From: Beutenbergia cavernae DSM 12333
GTDB lineage: Bacteria; Actinomycetota; Actinomycetes; Actinomycetales; Beutenbergiaceae
DNA length: 64,000 nt
Direction of reading: 5' to 3'
NCBI RefSeq assembly: GCF_000023105.1
Contig: NC_012669.1
Coordinates: 2,109,025 to 2,173,024, forward strand
A model generated the notes under the pieces. The model had not been told where the DNA came from and made no database searches. It saw only the letters and a list, made by a program, of their open reading frames with translations. How positions within the stretch are numbered: the first letter of the stretch is position 1; each line of letters begins with the position of its first letter. Shown here piece after piece: positions 1 to 8,315 of the stretch. Made by a program: the position numbers and the translations under genes.

Positions 1-682
1 GGCCCTCGAGCAGGGGATCATGGCGACGTTCATGCCGAAGCCGCTCGCCGGCCACCCCGGCTCGGGCATGCACACCCACCTCTCGCTCTTCGAGGGTGAC
101 ACGAACGCGTTCCACGAGCCGGGCGCCCAGTACGAGCTGTCGCCGGTGGCGCGGGCGTTCATCGCCGGCCTGCTGCGGCACAGCGCCGAGATCACGGCGG
201 TGACCAACCAGTACGTGAACTCCTACAAGCGGCTCTGGGGCGGCGGCGAGGCGCCCAGCTACGTGTGCTGGGGACACAACAACCGGTCGGCGCTCATCCG
301 CGTGCCGATGTACAAGCCGGGCAAGGGGCAGTCGGCGCGCGTGGAGTATCGCGGCATCGACTCCTCGACGAACCCGTACCTGGCGTTCGCCGTGCTCCTG
401 GCGGCGGGTCTCAAGGGGGTCCGCGAGGGGTACGAGCTGCCGGACGAGGCGGAGGACAACGTCTGGGACCTCTCCGACGCCGAGCGCCGCGCCCTCGGCA
501 TCGCCCCGCTGCCCGGCAACCTCGAGCAGGCGATCACAGTCATGGAGTCGTCCGAGCTGGTGGCGGAGACGCTCGGTGAGTCGGTCTTCGAGTACTTCCT
601 GCGCAACAAGCGCCAGGAGTGGGCGGAGTACCGGGCCCAGGTCACGCCGTACGAGGTCTCCCGCTTCCTCCGCGCCCTGTGA
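1..682 (+). CDS. glnA2: Glutamine synthetase, GlnA2-type (3' part)
   Basis: C-terminal part of a type I glutamine synthetase (glutamate + NH4 + ATP to glutamine). The reading frame is already open at base 2 (ALEQGIM...), so the true start lies outside the window. Visible active-site stretches are TFMPKPLAGHPGSGMHTHLS and the nucleotide/glutamate-binding NNRSALIRVP. The loop that carries the adenylylated Tyr in GlnA1-type enzymes (NLYDLPPEE) reads NVWDLSDAE here. Trp, codon 464-466, replaces Tyr, so this enzyme should not be a GlnE substrate. It overlaps glnE by a GTGA junction and is probably co-transcribed with it, as in mycobacterial glnA2-glnE. The symbol rests on that position and on the missing Tyr; the family assignment is firm. 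Confidence 0.93.
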   Translation, partial: ALEQGIMATFMPKPLAGHPGSGMHTHLSLFEGDTNAFHEPGAQYELSPVARAFIAGLLRHSAEITAVTNQYVNSYKRLWGGGEAPSYVCWGHNNRSALIRVPMYKPGKGQSARVEYRGIDSSTNPYLAFAVLLAAGLKGVREGYELPDEAEDNVWDLSDAERRALGIAPLPGNLEQAITVMESSELVAETLGESVFEYFLRNKRQEWAEYRAQVTPYEVSRFLRAL

Positions 683-3600
683 GCCGACGCAGCTCGCGCA
701 CGGGACGGCTCGTCCGTCTCGGGTTCGTCCACGCCGAACGTGCCGCGGAGCTGCTCGCCGAGCCGTGGGTGGCGGCGGTGCTGGACGCCGAGGCCGACGC
801 CGACGGCGATGCGGGGCTCGTGGCGGGGCTGGGCGACGTCGACGATCCCGACCTCGCGCTCCTCACGCTCGTCAGGCTCCACGCCGCGGCGGACGACGAG
901 GGTCGGACGGCGCTGGGCGGCGTGCTCGCCCGCGACGGCGAGGGACGCCGTCGGCTCCTCGCGGTCCTCGGGGGCTCGGCGGCGCTCGGAGACTCCCTCG
1001 TCGCGCACCCGGCGGACGTCGACGTCGTGATCGAGGACGCGGGGGCGGGCATCCTCGCCGAGCCCCCCGAGCAGCTGCGCGCGACCATGCTCCGGGCCGT
1101 CGGCGCCGACCCGGACGCCGCACGACCGGTCGCGCGGGGCGGCCCCGACGAGCTCCGGCGCTGCTACCGGCGTCAGCTGAGCCGCGTCGCCGCGTCGGAC
1201 CTCACCCGGCCCGATCCGCTCTCCGTGCTCCCGGGAGTCGCCGCGACGCTCGCGGACCTGGCCTCCGCCGCGCTCGAGGCGGCTCTGGCCGTCGCGCGCG
1301 CTGCCGTGGGCGACGACGCGCAGCACGTGCGCCTCGCCGTCATCGGCATGGGCAAGACCGGCGGGCGCGAGCTCAACTACGTGTCCGACGTCGACGTCGT
1401 CTACGTGGCCGAGCCGGACGGCCTGCCCGAGGACGAGGCGCTCGCCGTCGCCACGCGCCTGGCCGCCGGGCTCGCCCGCGCCTGCTCGGCTCCGGGCGGG
1501 GAGCCGGCGCTCTGGGAGGTCGACGCCGCGCTGCGCCCCGAGGGCAAGCAGGGCCCGCTCGTGCGCACGCTGGCGAGCCACGTCGCCTACTACGAGCGCT
1601 GGGCGAAGACGTGGGAGTTCCAGGCGCTGCTCAAGGCACGGCCGGTCGCCGGGGACCGGGAGCTCGGCGCCGCGTACACCGAGGCGCTCGCGCCGATGGT
1701 GTGGAGCGCCGTCAACCGGGAGAACTTCGTCGAGGACGCGCAGGCGATGCGGCGGCGGGTCGAGGCGCACGTCCCCCCGAACGAGGTCGACCGGCAGATC
1801 AAGCTCGGACCCGGGGGGCTGCGCGACGTCGAGTTCACCGTCCAGCTCCTCCAGCTCGTGCACGGCCGGCTCGCGCCGGAGATCCGGTCCCGGAACACGC
1901 TGGCCGCCCTGGCCTCGCTCGCGGCCCAGGGGTTCGTCGGGCGCGAGGACGCCGCCCGCCTGGCCGTCTGCTACCGCTTCCTTCGCCTGCTGGAGCACCG
2001 CGTCCAGCTGTACCGGATGCGGCGCACCCACCTGATCCCGACGTCGGACGCCGACCTGCGGCGGCTGGCGCGCGCCGTCGGGACGCTGCCGGACGACGGC
2101 GACGACGGCGACCCCGTGGCCGAGCTGCTCGTGCGGTGGCGCCACACGCGGCGCGACGTGCGACGCCTGCACGAGGAGCTCTTCTACCGCCCCCTGCTCC
2201 CGGCGACAGCGCGCCTGTCCGCGGAGGACGCGTCGCTCGCCCCCGACGCCGCCCGGGCGCGCCTCGCCGCGATCGGGTACCGCGACCCGGACGGCGCGGT
2301 GCGGCACATCGCGGCGCTCACGGAGGGCGTCACCCGCCGCGCGGCGATCCAGCGACACCTGCTGCCGGTGATGATCGGCTGGTTCGCCGACGGTCCCGAT
2401 CCCGACGGCGGGCTGCTCGCGTTCCGGGCGCTGTCCGACGAGCTCGGTGCCTCGCACTGGTACCTCAAGCTCCTGCGGGACTCCGGCGTCGCCGCGCGGC
2501 GGCTGGCGGCCGTGCTCTCCTCGAGCCGGTACCTGGCCGACGCCCTGCGCCGCTCGCCCGAGTCCGTCGCGTGGCTCGGCGAGGACGCCGACCTGCGACC
2601 GCGCGACGCGCCGGCGCTCGAGAGCGAGATGGACGCGATCCTGCGGCGGCGGTCCGAACCCGTCGGCGCGGCGACGGCGATCCGGTACCTGCGCCGTCGC
2701 GAGCTGGTGCGCACCGGGGTCGACGACGTCCTCGAGCACCTGGCGGGCGACCGACGGCCGATCTCGACGGTCGCCGACGCGGCGCTGCGCGGGGCGCTGC
2801 GCTTCGCCCGGGCGGAGGCGGTGCGTGCCGCGGGGGTCGACGACGCACCGACCCGGCTCCTCGTCGTCGCCATGGGCCGGCTCGGCGGCCACGAGCTCGG
2901 CTATGCCAGCGACGCGGACGTGATGTTCGTGCACGACCCGCTCCCCGGCGCCGACGCGGAGCGCGCGCAGGCGTTCGCGCTCGACGTCGCCCACCGGGTC
3001 GGCGCACTCCTCGGCCAGATCGGGCCGGAGCCGCCGCTGGAGGTCGACGCCGGCCTGCGCCCGGAAGGGCGGAACGGTCCGTTGACCCGGTCGCTGGACG
3101 CGTACGGGGAGTACTACGAGCGGTGGGCGGGCGTCTGGGAGCGGCAGGCGCTGCTCCGGGCGCGGCCGGTCGCCGGCGACGACGACCTGGCGGAGGGGTT
3201 CGTCCGGCTCGTGGACCCGGTGCGCTACGACGAGGCCGGTGTCGACACCACCCAGCTGCGCGAGCTGCGCCGGATCAAGGCGCGCGTCGAGGCGGAACGG
3301 CTGCCGCGCGGTGTGCCGGCGAACCGGCATCTCAAGCTGGGACGTGGCGGGCTGGCCGACGTCGAGTGGACGGCGCAGCTCCTGCAGCTGCGGCACGCCG
3401 GCACGCATCCGGGGCTGCGGACCCCGCGGACGCTCGACGCCCTGGACGCCGCGCTGGAGGCCGACCTGCTCACCGCGGGTGACCACGAACGCCTCCGGGA
3501 CGCGTGGCGCCTCGCGTCCCGGCTGCGCGACGCGATCGTCCTCGCGACGGGCCGCACGCGCAGCGCGAAGGTGGACGTGCTCCCGCACGAGCGTCAGGAG

Positions 3601-3723
3601 CTGAGCGCCGTCGCCCGCCTGCTCGGCTACCCGCCCGGCTCGGGTGCGGCGCTCGAGGAGGACTACCTGCGCTCGGCCCGGCGCGCCCGCGGCGTCGTCG
3701 AACGCCTCTTCTACGGCGACTGA
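679..3723 (+). CDS. glnE: Bifunctional glutamine synthetase adenylyltransferase/deadenylase
   Basis: Adds AMP to, and removes it from, the regulatory tyrosine of GlnA1 and so tunes cytosolic nitrogen assimilation. 1014 aa, full family length. There are two nucleotidyltransferase domains: the N-terminal (deadenylylating) one has GMGKTGGRELNY near 223-234 and DVD at 237-239, and the C-terminal (adenylylating) one has GRLGGHELGYASDAD ending at 747 with its own DxD (745-747). Each is followed by a helical GlnD_UR_UTase-like segment. The start is GTG 679, overlapping the glnA2 stop as GTGA, without a separate Shine-Dalgarno site; this implies translational coupling. An in-frame upstream start at 619 would lie deep inside glnA2 and is unlikely. 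The target GlnA1 is encoded about 4.6 kb downstream on the other strand. Confidence 0.97.
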   Translation: MSRRSSRTGRLVRLGFVHAERAAELLAEPWVAAVLDAEADADGDAGLVAGLGDVDDPDLALLTLVRLHAAADDEGRTALGGVLARDGEGRRRLLAVLGGSAALGDSLVAHPADVDVVIEDAGAGILAEPPEQLRATMLRAVGADPDAARPVARGGPDELRRCYRRQLSRVAASDLTRPDPLSVLPGVAATLADLASAALEAALAVARAAVGDDAQHVRLAVIGMGKTGGRELNYVSDVDVVYVAEPDGLPEDEALAVATRLAAGLARACSAPGGEPALWEVDAALRPEGKQGPLVRTLASHVAYYERWAKTWEFQALLKARPVAGDRELGAAYTEALAPMVWSAVNRENFVEDAQAMRRRVEAHVPPNEVDRQIKLGPGGLRDVEFTVQLLQLVHGRLAPEIRSRNTLAALASLAAQGFVGREDAARLAVCYRFLRLLEHRVQLYRMRRTHLIPTSDADLRRLARAVGTLPDDGDDGDPVAELLVRWRHTRRDVRRLHEELFYRPLLPATARLSAEDASLAPDAARARLAAIGYRDPDGAVRHIAALTEGVTRRAAIQRHLLPVMIGWFADGPDPDGGLLAFRALSDELGASHWYLKLLRDSGVAARRLAAVLSSSRYLADALRRSPESVAWLGEDADLRPRDAPALESEMDAILRRRSEPVGAATAIRYLRRRELVRTGVDDVLEHLAGDRRPISTVADAALRGALRFARAEAVRAAGVDDAPTRLLVVAMGRLGGHELGYASDADVMFVHDPLPGADAERAQAFALDVAHRVGALLGQIGPEPPLEVDAGLRPEGRNGPLTRSLDAYGEYYERWAGVWERQALLRARPVAGDDDLAEGFVRLVDPVRYDEAGVDTTQLRELRRIKARVEAERLPRGVPANRHLKLGRGGLADVEWTAQLLQLRHAGTHPGLRTPRTLDALDAALEADLLTAGDHERLRDAWRLASRLRDAIVLATGRTRSAKVDVLPHERQELSAVARLLGYPPGSGAALEEDYLRSARRARGVVERLFYGD

Positions 3724-3734
3724 ACGCCGTCACC

Positions 3735-3765
3735 CCGCACGGATCCTCGTCCCGGAGCCGTGCGG
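3735..3765 (+). terminator. Terminator-like hairpin after glnE
   Basis: CCGCACGG (3735-3742) pairs with CCGTGCGG (3758-3765). Three further inner pairs follow after one mismatch, with a 7-nt loop. It lies 12 nt past the glnE stop and just before the next promoter. There is no U-tract, as is common in high-GC actinobacteria. Confidence 0.5.
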
Positions 3766-3770
3766 ATCGC

Positions 3771-3776
3771 TAGCAT
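3771..3776 (+). promoter_or_regulatory. -10 hexamer for the LAL regulator gene
   Basis: TAGCAT between the glnE hairpin and the regulator gene. Initiation about 7 nt downstream would leave a leader of some 33 nt containing GGGAG (3802-3806), 9 nt before the GTG start. So this gene is leadered, unlike many others in the window. Confidence 0.4.
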
Positions 3777-3815
3777 GGAACGTCTGGTCGCCGGAGGGGT
3801 CGGGAGCGTGAGCGC

Positions 3816-6617
3816 GTGAGCCTCGTCCGTCGCGAGCGAGAGGTTGCCGTGCTCACCCGAGCAGCCGCGGAGGCGGCGGCAGGGAGGGCGCGCGTGGAGC
3901 TCGTGCGGGGCGAGTCGGGGATGGGCAAGACCGCCTTGCTGCGGGCCGTCACCGAGGCGCTGGACCCGACCTGGACGGTGGCGTGGACCAGCGGGAACCG
4001 AGCCGAGACCCAGCTCCCGTACGGCGTGTTCAACCAGTTCACCGCCCAGCTGCCGCCCCACATGCGGTCCGACAAGGTCCCGCCCGGCCTCACGGAGCGG
4101 GTGGACCCGCTGTACGTCGGCTCGACGATCGTCGCGGCGCTCGGAGTCGTCACCACGCCGCTGTGCTTCGTGCTCGACGACGCGCAGTGGATCGACGACA
4201 CGTCGGCTCTCGCGCTCGGCTTCGTCATGCGGCGGTTCCAGCGGCACCCGATCCTCGTGCTCGCGGCCAGCACGGAGGCGACGGGCGACTTCGTCGAGGA
4301 GGTGGGCCGCCTGGCCCGCGACCCCGGACGCGGCGACACCATCGTCCTCACCGGGCTGGGTCCGGCGGACGTCTCGGCGCTCGTCCGGGCGCGGACGGCC
4401 GTGGAGCCCCCACCCGGGCTCGTGCGCGATCTCGTCGACGTGACCCGCGGGAACCCGCTCCACCTCACGACGGTGCTCGACGCCTACGGGGTCACGGGCG
4501 ATCTCGCGGGCGAGGGTCTGGCGCGTCTGGCGAACGCGGCAGCGGCCGACCTCTCCCGCCTCGTGGCGATCGACCTGACGGTGCTCGACGTGCTCGAGGA
4601 GTGCCCGCCCCAGGCGCGGGGCATCATCGAGGCGTTGGCGGTGCTCGACGCACCCACGCCGCCCGCAGACGTGCGGCGGATGGCGCAGATCGCCGGGCTG
4701 CCCGACGGCGTCGACGCCGCGCTCGCGACGCCGGTGGTCCGCCGGCAGGATGATCCGGCGCCGCGGCTCACGCTCGCGCACCGACAGATCGCCGACGCCG
4801 TCCTGTCCGGGCTCGGCGAGGAGCGGCGCGTCGCCCTGCACGCCGCGGCGGCGCAGGTGACCGGGGGAACGCGGTCGTACCGGCATCGGCTCGCCGCGCT
4901 CACCGGCCCGGACGAGGACCTCGCGCGCGAGCTCGAGGAGCGTGCCGCGGAGGCGGCGGCGCTCGGCGAGGCGGAGATCGCCGTCCGGTACGGCCACAAC
5001 GCCGCTCAGGCGAGCGCGCCGGGCGTCGACCGCGACCACCGGCTCATCCGCGCGGGGGCGTACGCGCTGCACGCCCGACGGCCGGAGCTGCTCGCCCCGC
5101 TGCAGGGCGAGCTCGAGGCGATGCCACCCGGACGCGCGAGGAGCTGGCTGCTCGGCCACGGCGTCGGGAGCGCCGGCGACTTCGCGCGCGGCATGGAGCT
5201 GCTCGCCGCGGCGGCCGACGGCGAGCTCGAGCCACCGCAGAGCTGGCGGGACCGCGCGTACTCCGCGATGACCGCCGGGTGGTACGCGTCGGCGACGGTG
5301 GAGCTGACCTCGCTCGGTCTGGCGATCGAGCACCTCGGTGTCGCGCTCGGCCATCTCGAGGCGAGTGACGACGTCGCCGATCGGGACGCCGTCGACGAGG
5401 CGCGCGTCGCGCTGGTGACGTTGCGGGCGCTGGACACCTGGCTCACCGGCGACCCGATCGCCGCACGAGCGATGCTCGACGCCGAGCTGGACGACCCGTC
5501 GGCGGCCGGGCGGCACCACGCCGTCGCGTTCTCGGCGCGCGGGGGCATCGCGCGGTGGCAGGGCGACCTCGAGATGGCGCTCGACGACCTGGTGCGCGGC
5601 CGCGACCTCGCCGAGGGGGACGCGGAGCGCCTGTCGGAGTACGACCTCGTGCAGCTCGCGCTCACGCAGTTCGCGCTCGGCCAGTGGAACGAGTGCGCGA
5701 TCACGGCGAACGCCCTCGTGACGTCGACCCTCGACGGCGCAGGGCGGCGCGGCAGCCCGGCCGGTGCGTATGCGGTGTCGGCGCTCGTGCCCGCCGCACG
5801 AGGGAACGTGCAGGTCGCCCGGATGCACCTCGCTCACGCCAGGTCCGCGCTGCGCGACGTCACCCTCTCCAGACCACTCATGACCGAGGCGATCCGGCTC
5901 GCGGACCTCACGCTCGCGCGGGCGCACGGCGACGCGGCGCGCGTGCTCGACATCGGCGACCTCGCGCTCGAGCCCGCGACGTACGTCTCGGCTCTCGTCC
6001 AGGAGGGGCGCCTCGACGAGGCGACGGCGGCGCTCGACGTGCTGGAGCACGCGCCCCGGGAGAGCCGGCCGAGCCGGCGCTCCATGGCACCGGAAGCCTG
6101 GTGCCGACTCCATGCCGACCTCGCTGCCGCACGCGGTGACGCCGCAGCAGCCGCGCGCTGGGACGCCGAGGGCCTCGCCCTGCCGACGTCGAACCCGTAC
6201 GAGCGGGGACTCCTCGAGGAGTCCGCCGGCCGGCGGGCACGGGCGGACGAGGCGTCGCGGCTGCTCTCGTCCGCGCGCCGGAGGTTCGACGTGCTCGGCG
6301 CGGTGCACGAGGCCCGGCGTGCCGAGGAGGCGCTCGGCTCGGTGCTCGAGGAGGCGCGGTCGGCGTCCGGCTCCCGGACGACCATCGCCACGCTCACGCA
6401 ACGCGAGCACGAGGTCGCCCACCTCGCCGCCCGTGGCTACACGAACCGCGAGGCCGCGGCCGCCCTGTTCGTCTCGGAGAAGGCCGTCGAGTACCACATG
6501 TCGAACATCCTCGCGAAGCTCGCGCTCACCTCGCGACGTCAGCTCCGGGGACTTCTCACCGCGTCGACGCCGCCCGCAGGGATCGCCGTCGGCGGCAGCC
6601 CCAGGGAACAAGACTAG
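3816..6617 (+). CDS. LAL-type LuxR family transcriptional regulator
   Basis: Large ATP-binding LuxR (MalT-like) activator, 933 aa. The N-terminal AAA/NACHT-like ATPase has Walker A GESGMGKT at 32-39 and Walker B LCFVLDDAQW at 116-125. An Ala/Leu/Arg-rich helical TPR-like middle follows. The LuxR helix-turn-helix is at about 856-915 (LTQREHEVAHLAARGYTNRE, then VSEKAVEYHMSNILAKL). Family members bind DNA when ATP and an inducer or partner protein engage the central part; the inducer here is unknown. The start GTG 3816 has GGGAG 9 nt upstream. Its stop codon lies inside a 17-nt inverted repeat resembling LuxR-type operators, placed before the next small gene. It sits between glnE and glnA1, where other actinobacteria usually lack it, so it is an accessory insert. 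Targets are unknown. Confidence 0.93.
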   Translation: MSLVRREREVAVLTRAAAEAAAGRARVELVRGESGMGKTALLRAVTEALDPTWTVAWTSGNRAETQLPYGVFNQFTAQLPPHMRSDKVPPGLTERVDPLYVGSTIVAALGVVTTPLCFVLDDAQWIDDTSALALGFVMRRFQRHPILVLAASTEATGDFVEEVGRLARDPGRGDTIVLTGLGPADVSALVRARTAVEPPPGLVRDLVDVTRGNPLHLTTVLDAYGVTGDLAGEGLARLANAAAADLSRLVAIDLTVLDVLEECPPQARGIIEALAVLDAPTPPADVRRMAQIAGLPDGVDAALATPVVRRQDDPAPRLTLAHRQIADAVLSGLGEERRVALHAAAAQVTGGTRSYRHRLAALTGPDEDLARELEERAAEAAALGEAEIAVRYGHNAAQASAPGVDRDHRLIRAGAYALHARRPELLAPLQGELEAMPPGRARSWLLGHGVGSAGDFARGMELLAAAADGELEPPQSWRDRAYSAMTAGWYASATVELTSLGLAIEHLGVALGHLEASDDVADRDAVDEARVALVTLRALDTWLTGDPIAARAMLDAELDDPSAAGRHHAVAFSARGGIARWQGDLEMALDDLVRGRDLAEGDAERLSEYDLVQLALTQFALGQWNECAITANALVTSTLDGAGRRGSPAGAYAVSALVPAARGNVQVARMHLAHARSALRDVTLSRPLMTEAIRLADLTLARAHGDAARVLDIGDLALEPATYVSALVQEGRLDEATAALDVLEHAPRESRPSRRSMAPEAWCRLHADLAAARGDAAAAARWDAEGLALPTSNPYERGLLEESAGRRARADEASRLLSSARRRFDVLGAVHEARRAEEALGSVLEEARSASGSRTTIATLTQREHEVAHLAARGYTNREAAAALFVSEKAVEYHMSNILAKLALTSRRQLRGLLTASTPPAGIAVGGSPREQD

Positions 6618-6630
6618 GGACGATCCCTAG
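6614..6630. promoter_or_regulatory. Inverted repeat, candidate LuxR-family operator
   Basis: CTAGGGA-CGA-TCCCTAG, perfect 7-bp arms with a 3-bp spacer. It starts within the stop codon of the LAL regulator gene and lies about 76 bp before the next start codon. The arms match the operator reported for Streptomyces PAS-LuxR regulators such as PimM (CTVGGGA-WW-TCCCBAG), except that the spacer is one base longer. A second CCTAGGG/CACCC block overlaps it on the right. The operator role is inferred. Confidence 0.4.
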
Positions 6631-6705
6631 GGACACCCAGGGGGTGCGCTCGCGAGACTCGCTGTCAGCCGGGAACGACCCCGTGTCCCGGTGGAGGGAG
6701 TTTCG

Positions 6706-7011
6706 ATGTACCAGCGACGTGCTCGCCCCGGTGAGCTGTGCACCTGCGGGAACCCGGCGGCGATCGTGACCGTCACCGAGGGCTTCGGCGTCTGGGGGGA
6801 CTGCCGCGAGGTGCACGACGAGTTGTTCGGACGCTGCCCGTTCTGCGAGCAGGACAGGGGCACGCACCTGCACTGGCGGTGCGACGACTACCAGCTGCGA
6901 CGCGACGTCGGGGTGGAGTCCTCGCTCGTGGCGCTGCTCGGCGGCCGCGCCCGGCCACGTACGTCAGGCGGACCTGCCCTCGTGGGCAGCGTCGCTCGCC
7001 AGATGGCCTGA
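6706..7011 (+). CDS. Small cysteine-rich protein, zinc-ribbon-like
   Basis: 101-aa hypothetical protein, not recognised. ATG 6706 has a strong GGAGGGAG site at 6693-6700, which favours it over the in-frame GTG 6691. It contains CTCGN near residue 13, a lone Cys about 20 residues on (WGDCREVHDE), then CPFCEQ and a final WRCDD. This set of CxC/CxxC pairs could ligate zinc. The C-terminus is basic and disordered. It follows the LAL regulator and the inverted repeat, so it may be a target of that regulator. No function can be assigned. Confidence 0.7.
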   Translation: MYQRRARPGELCTCGNPAAIVTVTEGFGVWGDCREVHDELFGRCPFCEQDRGTHLHWRCDDYQLRRDVGVESSLVALLGGRARPRTSGGPALVGSVARQMA

Positions 7012-7076
7012 TCGCTCGGGCGACCGGGCGGGTCGCAGGGGGATCGGTCCGGTCTGCAGAACGTGAAGCCGTATGA

Positions 7077-7108
7077 CGGAGGGCGGGTCCCGCGGGACCC
7101 GCCCTCCG
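7077..7108. terminator. Perfect 32-nt palindrome, terminator-like
   Basis: The whole 32 nt is its own reverse complement: left arm 7077-7091, two central bases, right arm 7094-7108, core CCCGCGGG. It lies 65 nt past the stop of the cysteine-rich protein gene and 28 nt before the next start. An RNA stem of 14-15 GC-rich pairs would form; no U-run follows. Confidence 0.65.
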
Positions 7109-7136
7109 CCGCATTCCCGACGGGGAGGGGACACGC

Positions 7137-7412
7137 ATGAGGGACGTCAGAGAGATCGGCGCCGACGCTTCCGGGCGAAGCAGCGGACGCCGCGCAGGAA
7201 TCGAGCGAAGGCCGAGCGGGTCCGGAGTCTGCGAGAGCTCGCCGCGGCACGCGGCAGTGGTGACGGTGGGGGACGACGGGCGGCTCGTCGACGTCGAGTA
7301 CGCGCCGCTCGCTGAGGCGCTGACCGCCGCGGAGCTCTCACAGGAGGTCCAGCTCGCTCACGCGAGCGCGCTGGCGCGACTGTCGGGCGACGTCGAACGG
7401 CGGGCTCCCTGA
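7137..7412 (+). CDS. Small hypothetical protein (YbaB-like C-terminal half?)
   Basis: 91 aa. ATG 7137 follows GGGGAGGGG with good spacing. The first 38 residues are Arg/Ser/Gly-rich and look disordered. The rest (VVTVGDDGRLVDVEY, then LTAAELSQEVQLAHASALARL) resembles the beta-strand-plus-helix end of YbaB/EbfC-like DNA-binding proteins found in actinobacterial secretion loci. That resemblance is by eye only and no partner genes are nearby. It is reported because start, ribosome-binding site and composition are coherent. Confidence 0.5.
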   Translation: MRDVREIGADASGRSSGRRAGIERRPSGSGVCESSPRHAAVVTVGDDGRLVDVEYAPLAEALTAAELSQEVQLAHASALARLSGDVERRAP

Positions 7413-7448
7413 GCGGACCCGCCTCCCGCCGGGCGTCGGGTTCCACGG

Positions 7449-7454
7449 CAGGAT
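7449..7454 (+). promoter_or_regulatory. Possible leaderless -10 for the DedA gene
   Basis: CAGGAT, 6 nt before GTG 7461. The same bases (GGCAGGA) could instead act as a ribosome-binding site, so this is ambiguous. Confidence 0.25.
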
Positions 7455-7460
7455 GGGTAC

Positions 7461-8210
7461 GTGTCCAGCGACCGCACGTCCGACGCCGCGACGTCGGCGG
7501 ATGCGACGGCGGAGGCACGGGTCGGCCGACGCCGTTGGGGCTGGTGGGTCGCCGCCGGCGTCGCTGTCTTCCTCCTGGTGGTCGCCGCGCTCCAGGTGGC
7601 GGGGGGAGGGGACGGGTTCGCGACGATCACCGCGAGCGTGGCGGAGTGGGCCTACCTGTCCGTCTTCCTGCTCGTGTTCCTGGACGGGATCTGCGCCCTG
7701 TTCCCCGGCGAGACGACGCTGACGGCGGCATCGACGCTGGCCGCGACGGGCGACCTCAGCCTCCCGCTGGTCATGCTGGCCGGCGCTGGTGGTGCGATCG
7801 CCGGGGACTCGGCGCTCTACTGGATCGCACGCGGCGCACGACGCCGGTACCGGGCCAAGCTCGCCGTCGCCGTCGAGAACGAGAAGGTGGCGAGCGTGCT
7901 GGCGATCATGGGCTCGAGCGCGCCACCGCTGCTCGTCGCCGGCCGCTACGTCCCGGGGATGCGCTTCGTCGTCAACGCCACGTTCGGCATCGCCGCACAC
8001 CCGTACCGGCACTTCCTGCTGTGGTCGGCCGTCGGCGGCTCGCTCTGGTCGGTCTACACGTGTGGGCTGGCGTACCTCGTCGCCACGCAGCTGGGCGACT
8101 TCCCGTTCGCGTCGGTCGTGGTGTCCGGCACCATCACCACGGTCGCGATCGCCGTGGTCCTGCTCGTGGCTCGCCGCAGGCTCCGCCAGCAGCGCTCCGG
8201 CGACGCCTGA
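7461..8210 (+). CDS. DedA/VTT family membrane protein
   Basis: 249-aa integral membrane protein. After a polar N-terminus (1-25) there is a membrane segment at about 28-47. The VTT core contains FPGETTLTAAS (81-91), a re-entrant Gly-rich stretch LAGAGGAIAGDSALYWIARG, and the family signature GRYVPGMRFVVNATFGI (161-177). A C-terminal membrane helix precedes RRRLRQQR. DedA/VTT proteins act as half-transporters or lipid scramblases supporting membrane potential and undecaprenyl-phosphate or phospholipid turnover; the substrate here is not known. It converges on glnA1. Confidence 0.88.
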   Translation: MSSDRTSDAATSADATAEARVGRRRWGWWVAAGVAVFLLVVAALQVAGGGDGFATITASVAEWAYLSVFLLVFLDGICALFPGETTLTAASTLAATGDLSLPLVMLAGAGGAIAGDSALYWIARGARRRYRAKLAVAVENEKVASVLAIMGSSAPPLLVAGRYVPGMRFVVNATFGIAAHPYRHFLLWSAVGGSLWSVYTCGLAYLVATQLGDFPFASVVVSGTITTVAIAVVLLVARRRLRQQRSGDA

Positions 8211-8246
8211 GCCCTAGCCCGCGCGGTACTACCTCGAGAAGCGACT

Positions 8247-8315
8247 CGCTCACTCCTCAGATGCCTCTACCAGCCACGACATCCTGCGGGGCTCGCTGCG
8301 CTCACTCCTCAGATG
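8247..8315. repeat. 17-nt exact direct repeat at the glnA1 3' end
   Basis: CGCTCACTCCTCAGATG occurs at 8247-8263 and 8299-8315. The right copy covers the glnA1 stop codon (minus strand reads ATC TGA GGAGTGAGCG), so the left copy duplicates the gene's last codons about 50 bp downstream. It looks like a small local duplication in the convergent DedA/glnA1 gap. Confidence 0.75.

Noticed and set aside
259-3588. 1109-aa open frame antisense to glnE, and similar long frames at 576-3482 and 3711-6611
   Set aside because: Arg/Pro/Gly-rich shadow translations typical of very GC-rich DNA; the glnE and LAL regulator frames carry clear domains and starts.
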